This document shows positions 1 to 5,877 of a DNA stretch of 23,122 nt, piece after piece. Numbering within the stretch: position 1 is the stretch's first letter; the number at the start of each line of letters is the position of its first letter. Location: positions 1-23,122 of IMG/VR virus record IMGVR_UViG_3300021376_000370; one strand, 5' to 3'. A program made the position numbers and the translations under genes. The stretch is from a virus. The notes beneath the pieces are model-generated. The model was not told the origin of the DNA, did not search any database, and saw only the letters and a program-made list of their open reading frames with translations.

Positions 1-21
1 ACATTAATTTAAAAATAAGTT

Positions 22-1569
22 ATGGCCGGACCTTTTGATTTTACAGGTCAAAATATAGAAACAACATACCATAGAGTTCTTCAAACTGATGGTACTGATA
101 TATATGATGGAACTGGATCCTTATTTACCATCACTGGGTCAAATAATATCAATACAGGTTCTTTAGTAACTACATCATCATTCAATACTTTTACTGCATC
201 ATATTATACAGATAGTGCATCATTTAGTTCAAGTATTTCATCACTTTCAGGTAGTTTTGTAACAACTAGTGGTTCATTTTCTACACGTATAATTAATTTA
301 GAGAGTTTTAGCTCATCGCTTGATGTATCTTTTGCAACTGACGCAGAATTAAACGCAGCTACAGCTTCTTTAAGTGCAAGTATAGCTAATTTAAGTTCAA
401 GTTTTGAAATATTTAGTGGATCATACAATACAGGTTCATTTACTGGATCTTTTACTGGTACCTTAACAGGTACTTCTTCCTACTCAACTAATGCTATAAG
501 CGCTTCATTTGCTACTACATCCTTAACCTCAAGTTTAGCTTTAAGAGCATCTGGTTCATTAACTGGTTCACTTTTAGGTACTGCTTCATTTGCTACAAGT
601 GCTACAACTGCAACAACTGCATCTTTTGCTTCAACAGCTTCATATGTTAATCCACTCACACAAGATGTAATAATCACAGGATCTATATTTGCATCCGGGT
701 CTATAGGTGGCATTGATACATTAGGTACAATTGGTGGTGGCAAACCGGTTTTATTTGATACCAATGGTACGGTTCGAGTTCAATGGGCAAATGGTGTATT
801 GGTAGATACCGCTGGAAATACATCAATAGATTGGGAAAACAGAGCAGCTTACGATAGCAATACAAATACATCACTAGATTGGGGAAATAGACAAGCTTAC
901 GATAGCGTTGGAAATGTATCACTAGATTGGGAAAATGCACAATTTTATGGTACTGCTTCATTTGCAACCACATCATCATTTGCAACAACTGCTACAACTG
1001 CAACAAGTGCTTCATTTGCAACAACAGCCCCAGTAGGTATTCACGCACCAAGAATACCAGGATCTGGTGGATTTATAAATGCACTAATGGTAACCAACCA
1101 ACAGTTACTTTCAGTTGGACAAACAGCAAATGCTTTACGATGTTATCCATTTTTTCCAATGAAAACTTTTACAATTGTCAGTTATTCATTCAATGTTACT
1201 ACGGCGGTTGCAAGTTCAAATGCTAGAATATTATTTTTTAGTGATCTAAACGGTGCCCCTAATACAAAATTACACGAATCAACAAATATAAGCACAAGTA
1301 CTACGGGGGTTAAGACAGTAATACAATCATATACATTTAACGCCGGTACTGCATATTGGTTATGTGTTCATACAAGTGCCGCTATTTCTATTCATACTCA
1401 TGGAACAGCCGGGGGATTTGGTTGGAATCAATCAGGAGCAGGTAACCAACCAGTAAACCATATTTTATATTCATACTCTTTAGGTTCTGTACCATCAACA
1501 TTAACAACATCTGGTGCAAGTTACCCTGCAATAGGAGTTAATTTTTTACATTTAATATTTAATTTATAA
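22..1569 (+). CDS. Ser/Thr-rich fibre-like virion protein
   Basis: 515 aa. The first ~215 residues are low-complexity Ser/Thr/Ala/Gly sequence built from variants of TGSFTG, TASFATTA and TASYV, a pattern I associate with elongated trimeric fibres of marine phages. Residues ~250-312 hold four 16-residue repeats with a DW.NR..YDS core. Residues ~335-515 are not repetitive and look like a compact beta-rich terminal domain, perhaps for receptor or surface binding. No signal peptide or membrane segment is seen. The ATG at 22 follows an A-rich stretch without a Shine-Dalgarno site. It lies immediately before the neck genes and its stop overlaps the next start (TAATG). It could be a tail fibre, a neck whisker or a head fibre; the sequence does not decide. 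That it is a structural fibre is well supported; which one is not. Confidence 0.7.
   Translation: MAGPFDFTGQNIETTYHRVLQTDGTDIYDGTGSLFTITGSNNINTGSLVTTSSFNTFTASYYTDSASFSSSISSLSGSFVTTSGSFSTRIINLESFSSSLDVSFATDAELNAATASLSASIANLSSSFEIFSGSYNTGSFTGSFTGTLTGTSSYSTNAISASFATTSLTSSLALRASGSLTGSLLGTASFATSATTATTASFASTASYVNPLTQDVIITGSIFASGSIGGIDTLGTIGGGKPVLFDTNGTVRVQWANGVLVDTAGNTSIDWENRAAYDSNTNTSLDWGNRQAYDSVGNVSLDWENAQFYGTASFATTSSFATTATTATSASFATTAPVGIHAPRIPGSGGFINALMVTNQQLLSVGQTANALRCYPFFPMKTFTIVSYSFNVTTAVASSNARILFFSDLNGAPNTKLHESTNISTSTTGVKTVIQSYTFNAGTAYWLCVHTSAAISIHTHGTAGGFGWNQSGAGNQPVNHILYSYSLGSVPSTLTTSGASYPAIGVNFLHLIFNL
769..957 (+). repeat. Four 48-bp (16-aa) repeats inside the fibre gene
   Basis: Units start at 769, 817, 865 and about 913. 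The protein units read roughly TVRVQWANGVLVDTAG, NTSIDWENRAAYDSNT, NTSLDWGNRQAYDSVG and NVSLDWENAQFYG. Units 2 and 3 are close at DNA level and units 1 and 4 are diverged. The spacing is in frame, so copy number can change without breaking the gene. Such units probably form a repeating beta structure in the fibre shaft. Confidence 0.75.
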
Positions 1570-1724
1570 TGGCACAAATAAGACACGAAATATACGACGA
1601 AAATGGACTTGTAAAAGTTGAATTCATTGAAACAACTGAATTATCACAAGAAGAATTAATTGCTCAAAAAGAAGCAGAACTTTTAGCAATGTATGAAGAA
1701 TTACAAAAACTAAAATCTACTTAG
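1569..1724 (+). CDS. Small acidic helical protein (51 aa), unknown function
   Basis: The start codon shares one base with the stop of the fibre gene (TAATG), so translation is probably coupled. The protein starts MAQIRHEIYDENGLVKVEF and ends in a Glu/Leu/Lys-rich helix (residues ~23-49) likely to form a coiled coil. Similar short ORFs directly after fibre genes in other phages can be fibre partners or assembly factors, but I cannot assign a family here. The tight overlap and the coding-like sequence make it likely a real gene. Confidence 0.6.
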   Translation: MAQIRHEIYDENGLVKVEFIETTELSQEELIAQKEAELLAMYEELQKLKST

Positions 1725-1816
1725 TTTTTTTTAATATAACATACAAACTAGGAAAAAATCATAGACATCCAATAGTAGACGATGTTCTTAAAGTCTACAA
1801 ATCATTTAGAAGTTAA
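1697..1816 (+). other. Start-less open frame, possible gene remnant
   Basis: This frame is open from just after a TGA (1694-1696) to a TAA (1814-1816), in the -1 frame relative to the 51-aa gene. Its last part reads YKLGKNHRHPIVDDVLKVYK, which looks more like real protein than random A+T-rich translation, but there is no ATG or plausible start. It may be a decayed gene end, a frameshift extension of the 51-aa gene, or chance. The rest of the 1725-1840 gap holds only the promoter-like motif. Confidence 0.2.
1705..1732 (+). terminator. Possible weak A+T-rich terminator
   Basis: The arms AAAAACTAA (1705-1713) and TTAGTTTTT (1721-1729) are perfectly complementary around a 7-base loop, and the T run continues to 1732. 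The stem has only one G-C pair and overlaps the end of the 51-aa gene, so it may be weak or fortuitous. Confidence 0.3.
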
Positions 1817-1818
1817 CC

Positions 1819-1834
1819 ATATTTATAACAAAAT
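1819..1834 (+). promoter_or_regulatory. Promoter-like motif ATATTTATAACAAAAT
   Basis: One of a family of near-identical 16-mers upstream of genes in this window. It starts 22 bases before the ATG of the neck gene at 1841 and is identical to the copy at 11859-11874. Probably a phage promoter serving the neck genes. Confidence 0.5.
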
Positions 1835-1840
1835 ATTACT

Positions 1841-2983
1841 ATGAATATTCCTATTTGGCCAGGTTCAAGTTCATTTGCTTCTGGATCTACACCGTTTGGA
1901 TTTTATGATAATGATAATCAATTTCAACAAGATGCTGATAAATTTGCTAAATTTGCCGCTCAACGTTTAGGATATCCATTAGTCGAAATTGAACTTCAAG
2001 ATATAAATTTCTACACTGCTTTAGAAGATGCAGTAACAACCTATGGAAACGAAGTATATGCTTACCAAGTAGCAGATAATTTATTAACTTTTCAAGGAAA
2101 TCCATTAACTATTTCTTCTCCAAATAATAAACTTGTTCAAGAAACATTATCTAATGTTGTTTTACTTTCAAACCAATACGGAACAGAAGCAGGAGTTGGA
2201 GGTAAAGTCACATATTACTCAGGTTCAATTGATCTTATTGCAAATCAGCAAAATTATAACATGAATACTTGGGCAATTTCCCAAAGTATTTCAGGTGGTA
2301 TTGAAATTAGAAGAATATATTACGAGGCACCCCCAGCAATTACAAGATATTTTGACCCATATGCTGGTACTGGTACTGGTATGATGCAAATGTTAGATAG
2401 TTTTGGATGGGGTTCATATTCTCCTGCTATTAACTTTATGTTAATGCCTATAAATTATGATTTACAAAAAATACAAGCAATTGAATTTAATGATCAAATT
2501 AGAAAATCACAATATACTTTTGAACTTGTTAATAATCAATTAAAAATATTCCCAATTCCACGAAATGCACATAAACTTTGTTTTCAATATGTTAAATTAA
2601 GTGAAACTAGACAACCGTATGCAGATATAAGTGGCAGTGTTATAACAAATGTGGCAGATGTTCCATATAATAACCCAGTTTATACTAATATAAATTCAAT
2701 TGGTCGTTCTTGGATATTTGAATATGCTCTAGCTATTTCAAAAGAAATATTAGGATACATTAGAGGAAAATATGCAAATATTCCAATTCCTGGTTCTGAA
2801 ATAACATTAAATCAATCCGATTTAATATCTGCTGCATCAACAGAAAAACAGGCATTAATAGAGCGTTTAAGAGCATATTTAGATACAACTTCACGTAAAG
2901 CTTTACTTGAAAAAAAAGCACTTGAAGCAGAAAGCCAACAAAAAACAATTAATTATGTACCAATGACAATTTTTATAGGATAA
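1841..2983 (+). CDS. Neck protein, T4 gp13-like
   Basis: 380 aa. Residues ~30-80 contain FAKFAAQRLGYPLVEIEL followed by a helix with ALEDAVTTYGNEV. This resembles the N-terminal helical region of gp13-type neck (head completion) proteins of T4-like and cyanophages, where a C-terminal helical/beta region binds the next neck ring. The C-terminus (~320-370) is a long charged helix. In T4, gp13 and gp14 close the DNA-filled head and form the tail docking site. The next gene starts one base after the stop, and the probable gp14 and clear gp15 homologues follow in T4 order, which supports the call. At 380 aa it is longer than T4 gp13 (about 309 aa). The family assignment rests on pattern and synteny. 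Confidence 0.65.
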   Translation: MNIPIWPGSSSFASGSTPFGFYDNDNQFQQDADKFAKFAAQRLGYPLVEIELQDINFYTALEDAVTTYGNEVYAYQVADNLLTFQGNPLTISSPNNKLVQETLSNVVLLSNQYGTEAGVGGKVTYYSGSIDLIANQQNYNMNTWAISQSISGGIEIRRIYYEAPPAITRYFDPYAGTGTGMMQMLDSFGWGSYSPAINFMLMPINYDLQKIQAIEFNDQIRKSQYTFELVNNQLKIFPIPRNAHKLCFQYVKLSETRQPYADISGSVITNVADVPYNNPVYTNINSIGRSWIFEYALAISKEILGYIRGKYANIPIPGSEITLNQSDLISAASTEKQALIERLRAYLDTTSRKALLEKKALEAESQQKTINYVPMTIFIG

Positions 2984-2984
2984 G

Positions 2985-3494
2985 ATGGCATTATTTGGCT
3001 CAGCTCGTGATATTTCATTATTTAAACATCTTAATAAAGAATTGTTGTGGGACATCATTACTCAACAATGTGCATTTTATCAATTAAAAACAGCTGAAAC
3101 TAAAGTAAATATTTATGGTGAAGCAGCAGGTGCTAGACATTATAATGAACCTGTTTTATTAAACGTATTAATTGAAAGAGGAGACTTTTCATCCCCAGTT
3201 GATGATTTTGGAGTAACTATAGACAGGCCTATGACCTTTAAATTTTTTAGAGATGATTTAATTTATGCTGAAATATTACCTAGAGTAGGAGATATTATCA
3301 TGTGGTATGAATCATATTGGGAAATAAATAATGTTAATGATAATCAACTTTTTGCAGGTAAAGATCCAAATTATCCATATAATACAAACCCACTTAACCC
3401 AGGATTAGAAAATTTTGGTTTTAATGTTTCTATTATTTGTACAGCACATTATGTTCCTGCAGATAAAGTTCAAATAAGTTCCGAGAGAATTTAA
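2985..3494 (+). CDS. Probable neck / head-closure protein, gp14-like position
   Basis: 169 aa. It starts one base after the upstream stop (TAAG-ATG), so it is co-translated with the gp13-like gene. Residues 1-60 are helical with KTAETKVNIYGEA. Residues ~60-120 are beta-rich and include RDDLIYAEILPRVGDIIMW, the strand-turn pattern of phage neck and head-closure proteins. Position between the gp13-like and gp15-like genes suggests the gp14 role of joining head and tail. It is shorter than T4 gp14 (about 256 aa), and direct similarity cannot be judged by eye. A non-gp14 head-tail connector is the main alternative. Confidence 0.55.
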   Translation: MALFGSARDISLFKHLNKELLWDIITQQCAFYQLKTAETKVNIYGEAAGARHYNEPVLLNVLIERGDFSSPVDDFGVTIDRPMTFKFFRDDLIYAEILPRVGDIIMWYESYWEINNVNDNQLFAGKDPNYPYNTNPLNPGLENFGFNVSIICTAHYVPADKVQISSERI

Positions 3495-3509
3495 TATATA
3501 TAATAAAAC
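3494..3509 (+). promoter_or_regulatory. Degenerate promoter-like motif before gp15-like gene
   Basis: ATATATATAATAAAAC differs from the ATATTTATAAYAAAAT family at two positions. It lies 53 bases before the ATG at 3547, farther than the other copies, in a 52-base gap with nothing else in it. Weak. Confidence 0.25.
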
Positions 3510-3546
3510 TAAAAATTTTACTTTTTACATATAAAGAATTTAGTGC

Positions 3547-4542
3547 ATGCCTAGAACTAGAAAACCAAATCCAAAATCTCAAAGGCAAATTTTAAATGAA
3601 CAAATTGAGCCATATGTTTTTCCTGAAACTGGAGAGTCACATGGTAACCCTAATTCTCCATCTAATTTTAATCAATTTACACCAAATGAACAAAGTGGAA
3701 TCGATCATAATCGTTCCAAACAAATGTCATTTAAAAATGATTCAGTAAAACCATTTACTCTTGGATTTGAAGATATAGATGAATCTATCCATTATTATTT
3801 TTCTAATGTAATCAAACCCTCAGTTATACAAAATAATAATAGAATTGCAGTACCTATAATTTATGGTTCCCCAGAACGATGGAAATCAACTCAAAAAGAT
3901 GGGTATTATAAAGATAAAAATGGAGCTATCATGGCACCATTAATCATGTTTAAACGTAGTAGTATAGATAAAAATAGGTCTATAGGTAATAAATTAGATG
4001 CAAATAGTCCAAATTTATATACATCTTTTAAAAAAACATACAATACAAAAAATGCCTATTCAAATTTTAATGTATTAAATAATAGGATACCAACAGAACA
4101 ATTTATAGTTAATGTAATTCCTGATTATGTTACTATAACATATGATTGTGCTATTCAAACATATTATGTTTCTCAATTAAATAAAATAGTTGAAGCTATA
4201 AATTATGCATCTGATTCATATTGGGGAAACCCTGAACGATTTAAATTTATGGCTAGAATTGATTCTTATCAAACCCCAATTGAAATTTCAGATAATACTA
4301 ATAGAATTGCAAAAGCTACATTTTCTTTAATTATTAAAGGATACATAGTACCTGATAATATTCAAAAACAATTAACAGCTATAAAAAAATACAATAGTAA
4401 ATCTCAGATTATTATTGGAATAGAAAGTGTAAGTTCAATAGCATCATTTACACCTTCCTCTATATCACCTGTACCTGAACCACTACCTCCATCACCTCAA
4501 GATGACGTGTTTTCAAGTGCCTTTTCTAATGCTTTTAGTTAA
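3547..4542 (+). CDS. gp15: Tail terminator / sheath stabiliser, T4 gp15-like
   Basis: 331 aa. The core matches the layout of T4 gp15 (272 aa): FSNV and a short linker, then RIAVPIIYGSPERW (gp15 has RVPITYASKEH), APLIMFKRSS, PDYVTITYDCAIQTYY with a following helix, an FKFMARIDS strand, and a final ATFSLIIKGYIVP (gp15 has IEWSLTFEVNGWMYP). gp15 forms the hexameric ring that caps tube and sheath and binds the neck. The extra length is a charged N-terminal extension (~1-70) and a C-terminal tail (~300-331) that is Pro/Ser-rich and ends VFSSAFSNAFS. That ending recurs in the insertion of the first sheath protein. In T4, terminase genes follow gp15; they are absent here. Confidence 0.85.
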   Translation: MPRTRKPNPKSQRQILNEQIEPYVFPETGESHGNPNSPSNFNQFTPNEQSGIDHNRSKQMSFKNDSVKPFTLGFEDIDESIHYYFSNVIKPSVIQNNNRIAVPIIYGSPERWKSTQKDGYYKDKNGAIMAPLIMFKRSSIDKNRSIGNKLDANSPNLYTSFKKTYNTKNAYSNFNVLNNRIPTEQFIVNVIPDYVTITYDCAIQTYYVSQLNKIVEAINYASDSYWGNPERFKFMARIDSYQTPIEISDNTNRIAKATFSLIIKGYIVPDNIQKQLTAIKKYNSKSQIIIGIESVSSIASFTPSSISPVPEPLPPSPQDDVFSSAFSNAFS

Positions 4543-4559
4543 AATATAAAATACAGATA

Positions 4560-5300
4560 ATGTCTCAACAAAACAAATCTACTTTACAATCAGCAATTAA
4601 TAGCCAATTAGCTGATAATACATCAGGTGATATCTCTGCAGCAGATGTAAGAGATAACTTGATTAACATGACGGATAGCCTCCTGTTTAATAGTGGCTCT
4701 CAAGATATTACAGGATCTCTTACTGCAACTTCATTTACCGGTTCATTACAAGGAACAGCAACAACTGCTTCCTATGTTGTAACGGCTCAAACGGCTTCCT
4801 ATGTAACAACTGCTGCAACTGCTTCATATGTGTTGCCGACATCACCAGCTTCAGTTTTAGTAGCTGTTGATGGAATTGGAAGTGATTTTGTTTCAAGCAG
4901 TGCTAACACATATAAAGAATATTTAATTCCTGCTAATACATTAACTACTTCTTCAATTTTAGAAGTTGAAGTAGGAATTGTTAAAGATACTTCTAATGGA
5001 GCAACTAATGTTTATTTGTTTTTATCCTCTTCACTTGCATCAAATACTCTTGCATCTGCAACACTTAACACAAATCAAACATATTCCCCGTTATGGAGAA
5101 ATTTTGCTATAAGTGGTTCTTCAATTATATCATTAACCCCAAATTCCACAGCGGCAACAGATGCTGTAGTATCTACCCTAGCAATTACATCTTCTTCAAT
5201 TGATACTACGATTGATAATTATCTTTTAGTTATAACTCTTACCCCTGGCTCTAACGCAATTTCAAGATTATTATATTGTAGAATAACGGCACATAAATAA
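4560..5300 (+). CDS. Short fibre-like virion protein
   Basis: 246 aa. The N-terminus (SAINSQLADNTSGDISAADV, then RDNLINMTDS) matches an N-terminal attachment region I recognise from many phage fibre or appendage proteins. Residues ~48-95 are Ser/Thr/Ala repeats (ITGSLTATSFTGSLQGTATT, TASYV) like those in the fibre at 22-1569. Residues ~97-246 form a beta-rich C-terminal domain, not obviously related to that of the first fibre. It starts 17 bases after the gp15-like gene and is followed by a strong terminator. The repeats shared with the first fibre suggest a common shaft design or related ancestry. Virion location is likely, receptor binding is inferred. Confidence 0.65.
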   Translation: MSQQNKSTLQSAINSQLADNTSGDISAADVRDNLINMTDSLLFNSGSQDITGSLTATSFTGSLQGTATTASYVVTAQTASYVTTAATASYVLPTSPASVLVAVDGIGSDFVSSSANTYKEYLIPANTLTTSSILEVEVGIVKDTSNGATNVYLFLSSSLASNTLASATLNTNQTYSPLWRNFAISGSSIISLTPNSTAATDAVVSTLAITSSSIDTTIDNYLLVITLTPGSNAISRLLYCRITAHK

Positions 5301-5322
5301 ATTTATAATAATTTTTTAAAAT

Positions 5323-5348
5323 GGGCCTCTAAATGAGGCCCTTTTTTT
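5323..5348 (+). terminator. Strong intrinsic terminator
   Basis: GGGCCTC (5323-5329), a TAAAT loop and GAGGCCC (5335-5341) form a perfect 7-bp G+C-rich stem followed by seven T residues (5342-5348). It stands out in this A+T-rich region and ends the neck/fibre transcription unit 23 bases after the fibre stop. Confidence 0.92.
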
Positions 5349-5349
5349 C

Positions 5350-5363
5350 ATATTTATTAGAAA
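5350..5363 (+). promoter_or_regulatory. Promoter-like motif, diverged
   Basis: ATATTTATTAGAAA directly abuts the ATG at 5364 and follows the terminator by one base. It matches the start of the recurring ATATTTATAAYAAAAT motif but is closer to its gene than the others. It would allow only a leaderless transcript. Confidence 0.25.
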
Positions 5364-5507
5364 ATGGCAAAAGCAAAAGCACAAACCGCAGTTTCATTCA
5401 TGAAAAAACCTCGTAAAAAAAGACCTGGTGTTCATGCAAAATCAAAAACTAGTAAACTTAAATCAAGTAAAAACTATATTAAACCTTATACAGCACAAGG
5501 TAAATAA
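5364..5507 (+). CDS. Very basic 47-aa protein, conserved type, unknown function
   Basis: The sequence runs MAKAKAQTAVSFMKKPRKKR, then PGVHAKSKTSKLKSSKNYIK, and ends PYTAQGK. About one third of the residues are Lys or Arg and there is no acidic residue. I recall similar short proteins (KRPGVHAK.KTSK..SKNY) from structural regions of uncultured phages, but know of no assigned function. A nucleic-acid-binding or head-internal role is a guess from the charge. It sits alone between a strong terminator and the coiled-coil gene, with no Shine-Dalgarno site. Confidence 0.7.
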   Translation: MAKAKAQTAVSFMKKPRKKRPGVHAKSKTSKLKSSKNYIKPYTAQGK

Positions 5508-5534
5508 AACTTGGTTACATAATATTTTTATATT

Positions 5535-5550
5535 ATATTGATAATAAATA
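5535..5550 (+). promoter_or_regulatory. Promoter-like motif, diverged
   Basis: ATATTGATAATAAATA matches the recurring motif at most positions and starts 37 bases before the ATG at 5572. The surrounding gap (5508-5571) is almost pure A+T with no other visible element. Confidence 0.3.
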
Positions 5551-5571
5551 AAACAAATAAATAAATAAAAA

Positions 5572-5835
5572 ATGGAAACAGTTACAGAAAAACAGTTTTT
5601 AATTGAAGAAGAATTAAATAACTTAAAACAAATTCAAAACCAAACACAATCCCTAATATTAGAATTAGGTGAAATTGAAATGATCAAAATTCAAATTGAA
5701 GCACGTTACCAAAATGCTAAAGAATTTTTAGCTGAAATTTCAAATTTAGAAAAAGATTTTACAAAATCAATATTTGATAAATATGGTAAAGTAAATATTA
5801 ACCCAAAAACAGGTGAGATCACTAAATTAGATTAA
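5572..5835 (+). CDS. Small coiled-coil protein (87 aa), unknown function
   Basis: Residues ~5-72 form a nearly continuous charged helix with heptad spacing of Leu/Ile (EEELNNLKQIQNQTQSLILE, then LGEIEMIKIQIEARYQNAKE). The C-terminus carries KYGKVNINPKTGEITKLD, a short beta hairpin-like end. I recall this layout, with a LGEIE centre and a KYG...I....G end, as common in uncultured phage tail regions, but with no known role. Position just before the sheath genes suggests an assembly factor or a minor tail component. The start is the only ATG fitting the helix. Confidence 0.7.
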   Translation: METVTEKQFLIEEELNNLKQIQNQTQSLILELGEIEMIKIQIEARYQNAKEFLAEISNLEKDFTKSIFDKYGKVNINPKTGEITKLD

Positions 5836-5853
5836 TTTAGATCAAAATACACC

Positions 5854-5869
5854 ATATTTATAATAAAAT
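5854..5869 (+). promoter_or_regulatory. Promoter-like motif ATATTTATAATAAAAT
   Basis: An exact consensus copy 24 bases before the first sheath gene. Sheath protein is needed in high copy, so a dedicated promoter here is expected. Confidence 0.5.
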
Positions 5870-5877
5870 AATTTATT

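Noticed and set aside
420-1030. CRISPR-like or satellite repeat array in the fibre gene
   Set aside because: The repeats are imperfect, coding and without spacers. They are explained by the Ser/Thr-rich fibre shaft.
927-1226. Plus-strand 99-codon frame rich in Cys, Asn and Ile inside the fibre gene
   Set aside because: It is an out-of-frame reading of the Ser/Thr repeat DNA and lacks protein-like character.
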